Positions 44,867-55,418 of a stretch of 64,000 nucleotides of DNA are shown here, one piece after another. This stretch comes from Pseudomonas sp. efr-133-TYG-5 (GTDB lineage Bacteria > Pseudomonadota > Gammaproteobacteria > Pseudomonadales > Pseudomonadaceae): positions 1,984,001 through 2,048,000 of the forward strand of contig NZ_JARVSM010000001.1 of the NCBI RefSeq assembly GCF_030209175.1. Direction: 5' to 3'. Both the position numbers and the translations under genes were made by a program. The notes under the pieces are model-generated. The model was not told the DNA's origin. It made no database searches and saw only the letters and a list, made by a program, of their open reading frames with translations. Position 1 is the first letter of the stretch. Each line of letters starts with the position of its first letter.

Positions 44867-45916
44867 ATGGCAACTATTTTCGATCCGATCAAACTGGGCG
44901 ACCTCGAGCTGTCCAACCGCATCATCATGGCGCCGCTGACTCGCTGCCGCGCTGACGAGGGCCGTGTGCCCAACGCACTGATGGCCGAGTACTACGTACA
45001 ACGCGCCTCCGCCGGTCTGATCCTCAGCGAAGCCACCTCGGTGACCCCGATGGGCGTCGGCTACCCGGACACCCCGGGCATCTGGTCCAACGACCAGGTC
45101 CGCGGCTGGACCAACGTGACCAAGGCCGTGCACGCCGCGGGTGGCAAGATCGTCCTGCAACTGTGGCACGTCGGCCGCATCTCGCACCCGTCGTACCTGA
45201 ACGGCGAAACGCCGGTGGCCCCGAGCGCCATCCAGCCCAAGGGCCACGTCAGCCTGGTGCGCCCACTGGCCGACTACCCGACACCGCGCGCCCTGGAAAC
45301 TGCGGAAATCGCCGATATCGTTGAGGCCTACCGCGTCGGTGCCGAGAACGCCAAGGCCGCCGGTTTCGACGGCGTGGAAATCCATGGCGCCAACGGCTAC
45401 CTGCTCGACCAGTTCCTGCAGAGCAGCACCAACCAGCGTACCGACAACTACGGCGGTTCCCTGGAAAACCGTGCGCGCCTGCTGCTGGAAGTGACCGACG
45501 CGGCCATCGAAGTGTGGGGCGCCGGCCGTGTCGGCGTGCACCTGGCGCCGCGCGCCGACTCGCACGACATGGGTGACGACAACCTTGCCGAAACCTTCAC
45601 CTACGTCGCCCGCGAGCTGGGCAAGCGCGGCATCGCCTTCATCTGCTCGCGCGAAAAAGAAGGCGCCGACAGCCTCGGCCCACAACTGAAAGAAGCCTTC
45701 GGCGGCGCGTACATCGCCAACGAGCGCTTCACCAAAGACAGCGCCAACGCCTGGCTGGCTGAGGGCAAGGCGGACGCGGTAGCGTTCGGCGTACCGTTCA
45801 TTGCCAACCCGGACCTGCCGGCACGCCTGAAGGCCGATGCACCGCTGAACCCGGCGCATCCGGAAACCTTCTACGGCAAAGGCCCGGTCGGCTACATCGA
45901 CTACCCGACGCTGTAA
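44867..45916 (+). CDS. Alkene reductase, old yellow enzyme family (XenB-like)
   Basis: 349 residues, the family length. FMN barrel: LGDLELSNRIIMAPLTRCRA, KIVLQLWHVGRISH, and FDGVEIHGANGYLLDQFLQ (His-x2-Asn substrate pair), ending YIDYPTL. Reduces activated C=C bonds or nitro groups with NADPH; the closest remembered group is XenB/NemA of pseudomonads. With the ArsR and MFS genes it may handle electrophile stress. Terminator follows. Confidence 0.92.
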   Translation: MATIFDPIKLGDLELSNRIIMAPLTRCRADEGRVPNALMAEYYVQRASAGLILSEATSVTPMGVGYPDTPGIWSNDQVRGWTNVTKAVHAAGGKIVLQLWHVGRISHPSYLNGETPVAPSAIQPKGHVSLVRPLADYPTPRALETAEIADIVEAYRVGAENAKAAGFDGVEIHGANGYLLDQFLQSSTNQRTDNYGGSLENRARLLLEVTDAAIEVWGAGRVGVHLAPRADSHDMGDDNLAETFTYVARELGKRGIAFICSREKEGADSLGPQLKEAFGGAYIANERFTKDSANAWLAEGKADAVAFGVPFIANPDLPARLKADAPLNPAHPETFYGKGPVGYIDYPTL

Positions 45917-45941
45917 GCGGCGCACCGTAGCGCAGAAACAC

Positions 45942-45975
45942 AAAAGCCCCGACTCGCAAGAGCCGGGGCTTTTTC
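45942..45975 (+). terminator. Rho-independent terminator after alkene reductase
   Basis: AAAAGCCCCG...CGGGGCTTTTT, stem of nine pairs with a T-run. Confidence 0.9.
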
Positions 45976-46171
45976 CTGGGCGACGCGCCGGGGGGCTCGT
46001 GAACATTTGTTCACACGGGCGAAACAAAAACCCTACAAAATACGTAGCTCGCTATGTATCAACTCGATCCCCGGCGGTATATAAAAGCAGCCCATTGCAG
46101 CGAGGCAGATGAACAGGGATCTTCATTCGCCCCTTTGACTGAAACAACCTGATCCAATTACATATTTTGTT

Positions 46172-46804
46172 TCATTTGCGCAGGCTGGGGCTCCAGCGCA
46201 GCATATCCAGCCCGGTATCGACCCAACGCTCGGCCTCGGCCTGCAGTTCGAAGCTGTCCGGCGCCAACAGCCAGCCGTACAGGAGGCCGTCGATATAGGC
46301 GTGAATGCTGATGGCTGCACGGGCCGTGTCGAGATCTTCCGGCAACTGGCCGCGATTCACCGCATTACGCAGGGTCAGGCCGATGCGCAGGTTGCAGTCG
46401 AGGCTGGCTGTCCGGCGCTGTTGGCGCAGATCACACATTTCATCGGTGAACTCGCACTTATGAAACAGAATTTCGTTGATGCGCCGGGTTTTCGGGTCCA
46501 GCGCCACTTGATGAAACAAGCGCACCAGCAGCTTGCGCATGCAGCCCAGCGGATCGAGTTCGTCCTCGCTCTCGCTGGCCTTGGCCAGTTCATCCAGCGG
46601 CTCATGCAGGGTATCGAGCATCGCCTGCAGCAGATCGGCCTTGTTGCTGAAGTGCCAATAGATGGCACCGCGGGTCACGCCGGCCAGGGTCGCAATGTCG
46701 GCCAGCGTCGTGCGCGCCACGCCCCTTTCATAGAAAGCTTTCTCGGCGGCTTCCAGAATCTGGCTTCGCGTTTCCTGAGCTTCCTCTTTGGTGCGACGAA
46801 CCAT
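46172..46804 (-). CDS. emhR: TetR-family efflux repressor EmhR/TtgR
   Basis: 210 residues, family length. HTH at about 10-55 ([18 protein letters not shown], then [20 protein letters not shown]). The ligand-binding core contains [15 protein letters not shown] and the C-terminal helix typical of TtgR, which binds antibiotics and plant phenolics. Divergent from emhABC, with a shared operator. Confidence 0.92.
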   Translation of the reverse strand: MVRRTKEEAQETRSQILEAAEKAFYERGVARTTLADIATLAGVTRGAIYWHFSNKADLLQAMLDTLHEPLDELAKASESEDELDPLGCMRKLLVRLFHQVALDPKTRRINEILFHKCEFTDEMCDLRQQRRTASLDCNLRIGLTLRNAVNRGQLPEDLDTARAAISIHAYIDGLLYGWLLAPDSFELQAEAERWVDTGLDMLRWSPSLRK

Positions 46805-46950
46805 GGCAGTAAAACCTCAAACAGGATGTTTCAGGGATGGCTGAATATCCGCTGAATAAATAAGGGGGCGATCTCTCGTGAATCGACTCCCCGGCCTACA
46901 ATTTCAAACCTTGCGACGTGTTTTGTAACAGGGTGGGTACACAGCCAAGG

Positions 46951-46982
46951 TGTTTACAAACAACCATGAACGTAAGTATATT
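46951..46982. promoter_or_regulatory. TtgR/EmhR operator overlapping emhA promoter
   Basis: The block GTTTACAAACAACCATGAAC (46952-46971) continuing through GTAAGTATATTCC closely matches the TtgR operator known upstream of ttgABC in P. putida. It covers a likely -35 TTTACA (46953-46958) and -10 TATATT (46977-46982), spacing 18, so bound repressor would block emhA transcription. Confidence 0.8.
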
Positions 46983-47071
46983 CCTTAGCAAGCTACTTAT
47001 CCACTCGATGAACAATTTTTACCCTTTCACACTTCTTGTGCGCTTTTCGCGCGCCTGACCCGAGGATCTTC

Positions 47072-48229
47072 ATGCAATTCAAGCCAGCTGTTACCGCTCT
47101 GGTCACTGCCGTCGCCCTGGCATCGCTGCTCAGCGGATGTAAAAAGGAAGAGGCGGCTCCCGCCGCACCACCTCCTCAGGTCGGCGTCGTCACCCTGCAA
47201 CCACAAGCCTTTACCCTGACTTCCGAACTGCCGGGCCGCACCAGCGCGTTCCGCATCGCCGAAGTTCGACCGCAGGTCAACGGCATCATTCTCAAGCGTC
47301 TGTTCAAGGAAGGCGGCGATGTCAAAGCCGGCCAGCAGCTGTACCAGATCGATCCGTCGGTCTACGAAGCGACCCTGAAAAGCGCCGAAGCCAACCTGCG
47401 TTCGACCAAGTCGATCTCCGACCGCTACAAGCAACTGGTCGATGAGCAGGCTGTCAGCCGTCAGGAATACGACACCGCTGTCGCCAATCGCCTGGAGTCG
47501 GAAGCCTCCCTGCAGAGTGCGCAGATCAACGTGCGTTACACCAAGGTCTATGCGCCGATCTCCGGGCGTATCGGTCGTTCGGCGGTCACCGAGGGCGCCC
47601 TGGTCAGCAACGGCCAGGCCGATGCCATGGCGGTGATCCAGCAACTGGACCCGATCTACGTCGACGTCACCCAGTCGTCGGTGGAACTGCTGGAACTGCG
47701 TCGCGAACTGGAAAGCGGCCGCCTGCAGAAGGCCGGCGACAACGCCGCTGCGGTCAAACTGACCCTGGAAGACGGCAGCCAGTACAAGCTCGACGGCAAG
47801 CTGGAATTCTCCGAAGTGTCGGTCGATCAGACCACCGGTTCGGTGACCCTGCGCGCGGTGTTCCCGAACCCGGATCACACCCTGTTGCCGGGCATGTTCG
47901 TCCACGCTCAGTTGCAGGCCGGTGTGAACAGCGCCGCGATCCTCGCGCCGCAGCAAGGCGTGACCCGCGACCTCAAAGGCACGCCAACCGCACTGGTCGT
48001 CGGTCCGGACAACAAGGTCGAACTGCGTCAGCTCAAGGCCAGCCGCACCGTCGGCAGCCAGTGGCTGATCGAAGACGGCCTGAAGGCCGGCGATCGCCTG
48101 ATCACCGAAGGGCTGCAGTTCGTCAAACCGGGCGTCGAGGTCAAACCGACCGAAGCGACCAACGTCGGCACCAAGAACCCGGCCCCCGCCCAGGCAGCTG
48201 ACAAAGCCGCCGGCGGCAAAGGGGAGTAA
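47072..48229 (+). CDS. emhA: RND efflux periplasmic adaptor EmhA
   Basis: 385 residues from ATG 47072. Lipoprotein signal (ALASLLSGC). Membrane-fusion-protein order: beta-barrel/lipoyl half (VRPQVNGIILKRLFKEGGDV), alpha-hairpin about 95-155, second lipoyl half (INVRYTKVYAPISGRIGRS). Links EmhB to EmhC. First gene of the operon; next gene after 3 bases. Confidence 0.94.
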   Translation: MQFKPAVTALVTAVALASLLSGCKKEEAAPAAPPPQVGVVTLQPQAFTLTSELPGRTSAFRIAEVRPQVNGIILKRLFKEGGDVKAGQQLYQIDPSVYEATLKSAEANLRSTKSISDRYKQLVDEQAVSRQEYDTAVANRLESEASLQSAQINVRYTKVYAPISGRIGRSAVTEGALVSNGQADAMAVIQQLDPIYVDVTQSSVELLELRRELESGRLQKAGDNAAAVKLTLEDGSQYKLDGKLEFSEVSVDQTTGSVTLRAVFPNPDHTLLPGMFVHAQLQAGVNSAAILAPQQGVTRDLKGTPTALVVGPDNKVELRQLKASRTVGSQWLIEDGLKAGDRLITEGLQFVKPGVEVKPTEATNVGTKNPAPAQAADKAAGGKGE

Positions 48230-48232
48230 TCC

Positions 48233-51200
48233 ATGTCAAAATTTTTCATCGACCGTCCGATTTTCGCCTGGGTAATTGCCCTGGTGATCATGCTGGTCGG
48301 GGCACTCTCGATCCTGAAACTGCCGATCAACCAGTACCCGAGCATCGCGCCACCGGCCATTGCGATTTCCGTGACCTACCCGGGTGCGTCCGCGCAGACC
48401 GTGCAGGACACCGTGGTCCAGGTGATCGAGCAGCAGCTCAACGGTATCGACAACCTGCGTTATGTGTCCTCGGAAAGTAACTCCGACGGCAGCATGACCA
48501 TCACCGCGACCTTCGAGCAAGGCACCAACTCCGACACCGCGCAGGTCCAGGTGCAGAACAAGCTGAACCTGGCCACCCCGCTGTTGCCGCAGGAAGTGCA
48601 GCAACAGGGTATCCGCGTGACCAAGGCAGTGAAGAACTTCCTGCTGGTGATCGGCGTGGTGTCGCGTGACGGCAGCATGACCAAGGACGACCTGTCCAAC
48701 TACATCGTCTCGAACATGCAGGATCCGATCTCGCGGACTGCCGGTGTCGGTGACTTCCAGGTGTTCGGTGCCCAGTACGCGATGCGCATCTGGCTCGACC
48801 CGGCCAAGCTGAACAACTTCAACCTGACCCCGGTCGACGTGAAGACCGCCATCGCGGCACAGAACGTCCAGGTGTCGTCCGGCCAGCTCGGCGGCCTGCC
48901 TGCCGTGCAGGGTCAGCAACTGAACGCGACGATCATCGGCAAGACCCGTCTGCAAACGGCCGAGCAGTTCAAGGAAATCCTGCTCAAGGTCAACAAGGAC
49001 GGTTCGCAGGTGCGCCTCAAAGACGTCGCCGACGTCGGCCTCGGTGGCGAGAACTACGCGATCAGCGCCCAGTTCAACGGCAGCCCGGCTTCCGGTCTGG
49101 CGGTGAAACTGGCCAACGGCGCCAACGCCCTCGACACGGCCAAGGCCCTGCGCAATACCATCGACAGCCTCAAGCCGTTCTTCCCGCAAGGGATGGAAGT
49201 GGTGTTCCCGTACGACACCACCCCGGTGGTGACCGAATCGATCAAGGGCGTAGTGGAAACCCTGGTCGAGGCGATCGTGCTGGTGTTCCTGGTGATGTTC
49301 CTGTTCCTGCAGAACTTCCGCGCCACCGTCATCACCACGATGACCGTGCCGGTGGTCTTGCTCGGTACGTTCGGCATCCTCGCCGCCGCCGGTTTCAGCA
49401 TCAACACCCTGACCATGTTCGGTATGGTCCTGGCCATCGGCCTTCTGGTGGACGACGCCATCGTCGTGGTGGAAAACGTCGAACGGGTGATGAGCGAAGA
49501 AGGCCTGTCACCGAAGGAAGCGACCAAGAAGTCCATGGGCCAGATCCAGGGCGCATTGGTCGGTATCGCCCTGGTACTGTCGGCGGTACTGCTGCCGATG
49601 GCGTTCTTCGGCGGTTCCACCGGGGTCATCTACAAGCAGTTCTCGATCACCATCGTGTCGGCCATGGCGTTGTCGGTGCTGGTGGCCCTGATCTTCACCC
49701 CGGCGCTCTGCGCGACCATGCTCAAGCCGATTCCCCATGGCGAGCACGGCACCCCGAAAAAAGGCTTCTTCGGCTGGTTCAACCGTGGTTTCGACCGCAG
49801 CGTCAAAAGCTACGAGCGCGGCGTGGGCAACATCCTGCGTCACAAGGCTCCGTACCTGCTGGCGTACCTGCTGATTTTCATCGGCATGATCTGGCTGTTC
49901 CTGCGGATCCCGTCCTCCTTCCTGCCCGAGGAAGACCAGGGCGTACTGTTCGCCCAGGTGCAGACGCCGGCCGGCTCCAGTGCCCAGCGTACGCAAGTGG
50001 TCGTCGATGAAATGCGCGAATTCCTCCTGCGTCCGACCAAGGACGGCGGTGAAGGCGACGCGGTCGCCTCGGTGTTCACCGTGACCGGCTTCAACTTCGC
50101 CGGCCGTGGCCAGAGCTCGGGTATGGCGTTCATCATGCTCAAGCCGTGGCACGAACGTAACGCCGACAACAGCGTGTTCAAACTGGCCGCTCGCGCCCAG
50201 CAGCACTTCTTCACCTTCCGCGATGCGATGGTGTTCGCCTTCGCCCCGCCGGCGGTACTGGAGTTGGGTAACGCCACCGGTTTCGACGTGTTCCTGCAAG
50301 ACCGTGCCGGTATCGGTCACGACAAGCTGATGGAAGCGCGCAACCAGTTCCTCGGCATGGCGGCGCAGAGCAAAGTGCTCTCGCAGGTACGTCCGAACGG
50401 TCTGAACGACGAGCCGCAGTTCCAGCTCGAAATCGATGACGAGAAGGCCAGTGCCCTGGGCATTACCATCACCGACATCAACAACACCCTGTCGATTGCC
50501 CTGGGCAGTAGCTACGTCAACGACTTCATCGACCGCGGTCGGGTGAAGAAAGTCTACGTGCAGGGTCAGCCGAACTCGCGCATGAGTCCGGAAGACTTGA
50601 AGAAGTGGTATGTGCGCAATGCCTCCGGCACCATGGTTCCGTTCTCGGCGTTCGCCAAGGGCGAGTGGATCTACGGTTCGCCGAAGCTGTCGCGTTACAA
50701 CGGCGTGGAAGCGATGGAGATCCTCGGTGCCCCGGCCCCGGGCTACTCCACCGGTGAAGCCATGGCCGAAGTCGAGGCGATTGCCGCCAAGCTGCCGAAG
50801 GGTGTGGGCATCTCCTGGACCGGTCTGTCCTACGAGGAGCGTCTGGCCGGTTCCCAGGCACCGGCACTGTTCGCGCTGTCGCTGCTGATGGTATTCCTGT
50901 GTCTGGCGGCGTTGTACGAGAGCTGGTCGATTCCGATCGCGGTGGTCCTCGTGGTGCCGCTGGGGATCATCGGGGCCTTGCTGGCGACCAGCCTGCGCGG
51001 GCTGTCCAACGACGTGTACTTCCTGGTAGGTCTGTTGACGACCATCGGTCTGGCGGCGAAAAACGCTATTCTGATCGTCGAGTTCGCCAAGGAACTGCAC
51101 GAACAGGGTAACAGCCTGGTCGATGCCGCCATCGAGGCGTGCCGCATGCGTCTGCGACCGATCATCATGACCTCCCTGGCATTCATCCTCGGCGTGGTAC

Positions 51201-51397
51201 CGCTGGCGATTTCCACCGGGGCCGGCTCGGGCAGTCAGCACGCCATCGGTACGGTCGTAATCGGCGGTATGATCACCGCAACGATCCTGGCGATTTTCTG
51301 GGTTCCACTGTTCTTCGTCACTGTGTCGTCCATGGGCCAGCGCAAAAACGCCGGCAAGGATGACGCCATAGAAACTCCTAAAGAGGCTGGCCAATGA
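48233..51397 (+). CDS. emhB: RND multidrug efflux permease EmhB
   Basis: 1054 residues, 12 membrane helices, HAE1 family. Starts [38 protein letters not shown] in TM4 holds the proton-relay Asp pair, and two large periplasmic loops are present. Exports hydrophobic drugs, solvents and polyaromatic compounds. Overlaps emhC by ATGA. Confidence 0.95.
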   Translation: MSKFFIDRPIFAWVIALVIMLVGALSILKLPINQYPSIAPPAIAISVTYPGASAQTVQDTVVQVIEQQLNGIDNLRYVSSESNSDGSMTITATFEQGTNSDTAQVQVQNKLNLATPLLPQEVQQQGIRVTKAVKNFLLVIGVVSRDGSMTKDDLSNYIVSNMQDPISRTAGVGDFQVFGAQYAMRIWLDPAKLNNFNLTPVDVKTAIAAQNVQVSSGQLGGLPAVQGQQLNATIIGKTRLQTAEQFKEILLKVNKDGSQVRLKDVADVGLGGENYAISAQFNGSPASGLAVKLANGANALDTAKALRNTIDSLKPFFPQGMEVVFPYDTTPVVTESIKGVVETLVEAIVLVFLVMFLFLQNFRATVITTMTVPVVLLGTFGILAAAGFSINTLTMFGMVLAIGLLVDDAIVVVENVERVMSEEGLSPKEATKKSMGQIQGALVGIALVLSAVLLPMAFFGGSTGVIYKQFSITIVSAMALSVLVALIFTPALCATMLKPIPHGEHGTPKKGFFGWFNRGFDRSVKSYERGVGNILRHKAPYLLAYLLIFIGMIWLFLRIPSSFLPEEDQGVLFAQVQTPAGSSAQRTQVVVDEMREFLLRPTKDGGEGDAVASVFTVTGFNFAGRGQSSGMAFIMLKPWHERNADNSVFKLAARAQQHFFTFRDAMVFAFAPPAVLELGNATGFDVFLQDRAGIGHDKLMEARNQFLGMAAQSKVLSQVRPNGLNDEPQFQLEIDDEKASALGITITDINNTLSIALGSSYVNDFIDRGRVKKVYVQGQPNSRMSPEDLKKWYVRNASGTMVPFSAFAKGEWIYGSPKLSRYNGVEAMEILGAPAPGYSTGEAMAEVEAIAAKLPKGVGISWTGLSYEERLAGSQAPALFALSLLMVFLCLAALYESWSIPIAVVLVVPLGIIGALLATSLRGLSNDVYFLVGLLTTIGLAAKNAILIVEFAKELHEQGNSLVDAAIEACRMRLRPIIMTSLAFILGVVPLAISTGAGSGSQHAIGTVVIGGMITATILAIFWVPLFFVTVSSMGQRKNAGKDDAIETPKEAGQ

Positions 51398-52854
51398 GCA
51401 AGTCGCTACTCTCCATCGCAGTCGCCGCCTTCGTGCTGAGCGGTTGCTCGCTGATACCCGACTATCAGCAGCCTGCAGCACCGGTGGCGGACCAGTACCC
51501 GCAGGGCCCGGCGTACTCGCCGGCCCAGGCACCGGCGCAGGCCGCTGCCGAGCAGGGCTGGAAGCAGTTTTTCCATGACCCGGCCCTGCAGCAGCTGATC
51601 CAGGTCGCCCTGGAAAACAACCGCGACCTGCGCGTCGCGGCGCTGAACATCGACGCCTATGCGGCGCAGTACCGCATCCAGCGTGCCGACCTGTTCCCGG
51701 CCGTGTCGGCCAATGCCGCCGGCAGCCGCCAGCGGATCCCGGCACGCGCCTCGCAGACCGGTGAATCGGGTATCACCAGCTCGTACTCCGCCACTGTCGG
51801 CATCAGCGCCTACGAACTCGACCTGTTCGGCCGGGTGCGCAGCCTGAGCGAGCAAGCGCTGCAACAATACTTCGCCACCGAAGAAGCACGGCGCAGCACC
51901 CAGATCAGCCTGGTGGCCAGTGTGGCCAACGCCTACCTGACCTGGCAGGCCGACAAGGAACTGCTGAAGCTGACGCAAGACACCCTCGGTGCCTTCGAAG
52001 AAAGCTACAAGCTGACCAGCCGCAGCAACGAGGTCGGTGTGGCCTCGGCGCTGGACCTGGCGCAGTCGCGCACCTCGGTGGAAAACGCCCGGGCGCAACT
52101 GGCGCGTTACACCCGCCAGGTCGCTCAGGATGAAAACAGCCTGACCCTGCTGCTCGGCACCGGCGTGCCGGCCAACCTGCAGGCGGCCAAGCCGCTGTCC
52201 GACGACCTGCTCGCCGATGTCCCGGCCGGTCTGCCGTCGGATCTGCTGCAACGGCGTCCGGACATCCTCCAGGCCGAATACAACCTGAAGGCGGCCAACG
52301 CCAACATCGGCGCGGCCCGCGCGGCGTTCTTCCCGAGCATCAGTCTGACCGCCAACGCGGGCAGCCTGAGCCCGGACCTGTCCGGCCTGTTCAAGGGCGG
52401 CTCGGGCACCTGGCTGTTCCAGCCGCAGATCAACCTGCCGATCTTCAACGCCGGCAGCCTGCGCGCCAGTCTCGACTACGCCAAGATCCAGAAGGACATC
52501 GGCGTGGCGAACTACGAGAAGTCGATTCAGACCGCCTTCCAGGAAGTCGCCGACGGCCTGGCCGCCCGCCAGACCTACACCGAGCAATTGCAGGCGCAGC
52601 GTGACTTCGTCAACGCCAACCAGGACTACTACCGTCTGGCCGAGCGTCGCTACCGCATCGGGGTCGACAGCAACCTGACCTTCCTCGATGCCCAGCGTCA
52701 GCTGTTCAGCGCGCAACAGGCGCTGATCACCGACCGCCTCGCGCAGCTGACCAGTGCGGTCAACCTGTACAAGGCCCTGGGCGGTGGCTGGAATGCGCAG
52801 ACCGCGCAGAACGAACCGCTGAAAGAAGAAGCACCGAAAATGAAGCTGTTCTGA
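51394..52854 (+). CDS. emhC: Outer-membrane efflux channel EmhC
   Basis: 486 residues. Lipobox VLSGC (Cys18), TolC/OEP fold with two repeats ([20 protein letters not shown]..., [20 protein letters not shown]). Typical NodT/OprM family length. Completes the tripartite pump; terminator follows. Confidence 0.94.
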   Translation: MSKSLLSIAVAAFVLSGCSLIPDYQQPAAPVADQYPQGPAYSPAQAPAQAAAEQGWKQFFHDPALQQLIQVALENNRDLRVAALNIDAYAAQYRIQRADLFPAVSANAAGSRQRIPARASQTGESGITSSYSATVGISAYELDLFGRVRSLSEQALQQYFATEEARRSTQISLVASVANAYLTWQADKELLKLTQDTLGAFEESYKLTSRSNEVGVASALDLAQSRTSVENARAQLARYTRQVAQDENSLTLLLGTGVPANLQAAKPLSDDLLADVPAGLPSDLLQRRPDILQAEYNLKAANANIGAARAAFFPSISLTANAGSLSPDLSGLFKGGSGTWLFQPQINLPIFNAGSLRASLDYAKIQKDIGVANYEKSIQTAFQEVADGLAARQTYTEQLQAQRDFVNANQDYYRLAERRYRIGVDSNLTFLDAQRQLFSAQQALITDRLAQLTSAVNLYKALGGGWNAQTAQNEPLKEEAPKMKLF

Positions 52855-52866
52855 CACGGCCATCAT

Positions 52867-52897
52867 CAACAAGCCCACCTGTCCGGTGGGCTTGTTG
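52867..52897 (+). terminator. Hairpin terminator after emhABC
   Basis: CAACAAGCCCACC-TGTCC-GGTGGGCTTGTTG, perfect 13-pair stem followed by TTTC. Confidence 0.85.
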
Positions 52898-52985
52898 TTT
52901 CAAGGCATGAAACCGAGCGGCCAGGCATTTGTAGCGCAATGCCCGCAACGGTCTGCCGCGCACAACGACGCTGGCGATGACCCGC

Positions 52986-53459
52986 CTAGCGATTCTCGAG
53001 AGAAAACTCACCCACGACTTCCACTACCGTGTCAGCGAAACTGCGGTATTTGAAGTTGAATGATCCGCTGTAAACAAGCGGCGATACCGCATCGATTTTC
53101 AGCGTCCCGCTTCCCCAGTCTTCGCCGATAACGGCGCCGGGTGTGCCATTGCCGAGCAATCCCAACACCTCCCAGTCCGGATCCTTCATCGGTCTGATTT
53201 TGTGCATCCCCACGTCCAGCGGCACTCTGCTGCCCAGATAGACCGCGCGTACAGGGCGGCCGTTGTCCGATCCAAAATAAGCCCACAAACTGGGCCTGCC
53301 ACTTCTGTAAAAAAAATACACCCAGGCCGTATCCAGTTTTGTTTCCTTGGCATTTTCGGTAACGGTAATGGCCACCGTCCCCGTACTTTCCTGAGTCGCC
53401 GCAAACGGTTCAAGTCCGATGTCTTGGGTAGAAACCCACTTGTCCTGCGTGCTGTTCAT
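52986..53459 (-). CDS. Hypothetical protein
   Basis: 157 residues from ATG 53459 (GGAGCGAAGGAA upstream). No signal peptide. Beta-rich pattern (TVAITVTENAKETKLDTAWVYFF, then LKIDAVSPLVYSGSFNFKYRS); residues near 50-75 contain FFYRSGRPSLWAYFGSDNG. No family recognised. Codon use seems less GC-biased than its neighbours. Possibly a late-acquired gene. Confidence 0.6.
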   Translation of the reverse strand: MNSTQDKWVSTQDIGLEPFAATQESTGTVAITVTENAKETKLDTAWVYFFYRSGRPSLWAYFGSDNGRPVRAVYLGSRVPLDVGMHKIRPMKDPDWEVLGLLGNGTPGAVIGEDWGSGTLKIDAVSPLVYSGSFNFKYRSFADTVVEVVGEFSLENR

Positions 53460-53905
53460 TTCCTTCGCTCCACTGGCTGTGATCAAGCAAATAGACTTCG
53501 AAAGTCTCGCCAGTGAAAAAACTACGCCGAAAACTCAGCTTTACCACTGTCAGAACTGACAGGTGAGCACCCCTGACACTTTCAGTTATCGTGAGCATTT
53601 TTTTGCGATGCCGCTGCACGGTGTACTCGCGCCGGCCCGGGGGCGTCGCAGGGTATCGAAAGATCCCTGCGATCTTCTGTTCGATAATCGCCCGAAACCC
53701 GTTTTCGCCGATTGAAAGGGGTCATCCACGCCACGCACCATCCGCTTCACAAAACCAATAACAACAGGTTCGATGCCATGTTTGCCCGCCCTTCCCCGTC
53801 CGGCTGATCGCCACCGCTTCACGTCCTGTTCGCTTCCCCCTGTCTGCCCTCAAAAGCGGCGGCAGCGTACCCGTTCACCCCAAAATAATTAGAGAGACTC
53901 CGCTC
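53460..53905. other. Intergenic region upstream of OprD gene
   Basis: About 450 bases with no supported gene. A frame at 53586-53822 (-) is unrecognised and basic. The region probably holds the oprD promoter; no clear hexamers could be picked out. Confidence 0.45.
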
Positions 53906-55159
53906 ATGACGCCTTCCACTTATGCATTTCCCGGTTTGCTCGCCCTGACCCTGGCTGGCACCGCGCTGCCGGCAATGGCCGAGGAAGCCGGGTTCGTCGA
54001 AGGGGCCAAGGTCAACCTGAACCTGCGCAACTTCTACATCAACCGCAACTTCACCAACCCGACCAAGGCTCAGGGCAAGGCTGAAGAGTGGACGCAGAAC
54101 TTCATCCTCGACGCCAAATCCGGCTTCACCCAGGGCACCGTCGGTTTCGGCATGGACGTGCTCGGGCTGTACTCGGTAAAACTCGATGGCGGCAAAGGCA
54201 CCGGCGGCACGCAACTGTTGCCGCTGGATCATGACGGCCGTCCGGCGGACAACTTCGGCCGCACCAACGTCGCGTTCAAGGCCAGACTGTCGCAGACCGA
54301 GGTGAAGGTCGGCGAGTGGATGCCGGTGCTGCCGATCCTGCGTTCGGACGACGGCCGCTCGCTGCCGCAGACCTTCCGTGGCGGCCAGATCACCTCGAAG
54401 GAAATCGCCGGCCTGACCCTTTACGGCGGCCAGTTCCGCGCCAACAGCCCGCGTGACGACAGCAGCATGAGCGACATGTCGATGACCGGCAAAGCCGCGT
54501 TCACCTCCGATCGCTTCAACTTCCAGGGCGGCGAGTACGTGTTCAACGACAAACGCACGCAGATCGGCCTGTGGAACGCCGAGCTCAAGGACATCTACAG
54601 CCAGCAATACGTCAATCTGATCCACAGCCAGCCGCTGGGCGACTGGACGCTGGGCGCCAACCTCGGCTTCTTCTATGGCAAGGACGACGGCAGCGCCCGC
54701 GCCGGCGACCTCGACAACAAGACCTGGTCCGGCCTGTTGTCTGCCCGCTACGGCGGCAACACGTTCTACGTCGGCCTGCAGAAACTCACGGGCGACAGCG
54801 CCTGGATGCGGGTCAACGGCACCAGCGGCGGCACCCTGGCCAACGACAGCTACAACTCCAGTTACGACAACGCTCAGGAACGCTCCTGGCAGGTGCGTCA
54901 CGACTACAATTTCGTCGCCCTCGGCATTCCCGGGCTGACCCTGATGAACCGCTACATCAGCGGCAGCAACGTGCACACCGGCACCATCACCGACGGCAAG
55001 GAATGGGGTCGCGAATCGGAGCTGGGCTACACCGTACAGAGCGGCGCGCTCAAGGACCTGAACGTCAGATGGCGCAACTCGACCATGCGCCGCGACTACA
55101 GCAATAACGAGTTCGACGAAAATCGCCTGATCGTCAGCTACCCGATCAGCCTGCTGTAA
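53906..55159 (+). CDS. OprD-family porin
   Basis: 417 residues. Signal peptide ending LPAMA, mature EEAGFVEGAKVNLNLRNFYI, the OprD opening. Alternating beta strands throughout, ending YPISLL with a terminal Leu rather than Phe. Specific channel for small carboxylates or amino acids; position next to pca genes suggests aromatic acids (inference). Confidence 0.9.
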   Translation: MTPSTYAFPGLLALTLAGTALPAMAEEAGFVEGAKVNLNLRNFYINRNFTNPTKAQGKAEEWTQNFILDAKSGFTQGTVGFGMDVLGLYSVKLDGGKGTGGTQLLPLDHDGRPADNFGRTNVAFKARLSQTEVKVGEWMPVLPILRSDDGRSLPQTFRGGQITSKEIAGLTLYGGQFRANSPRDDSSMSDMSMTGKAAFTSDRFNFQGGEYVFNDKRTQIGLWNAELKDIYSQQYVNLIHSQPLGDWTLGANLGFFYGKDDGSARAGDLDNKTWSGLLSARYGGNTFYVGLQKLTGDSAWMRVNGTSGGTLANDSYNSSYDNAQERSWQVRHDYNFVALGIPGLTLMNRYISGSNVHTGTITDGKEWGRESELGYTVQSGALKDLNVRWRNSTMRRDYSNNEFDENRLIVSYPISLL

Positions 55160-55418
55160 CGCCTGGGCCACTGTAGGCGCCGCCGAAGCTGCGATCGGGT
55201 GCTCGCAGCCTCGTTGCATTCGGCAGCGCCTGCCTGCCAGGGGGGCGATGGCCATTTGTCAGGCGAGGTGGCACTTTGCGGGCCTTGGATTAAAGTGGAA
55301 AAACCTGAAGGACTCAGGCGCACCACCCTTCCCGCTTCCGTTATCTGTTGATGTTGGTCCCCAAGACTCGAGCCAGGCTGTCATCGGAAGACACTGCTGA
55401 TCACCGGAGGACCGCCTC

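Noticed and set aside
49508..51745. 745-codon - strand frame opposite emhB
   Set aside because: Shadow of emhB; Arg/His/Gln-rich, no domain.
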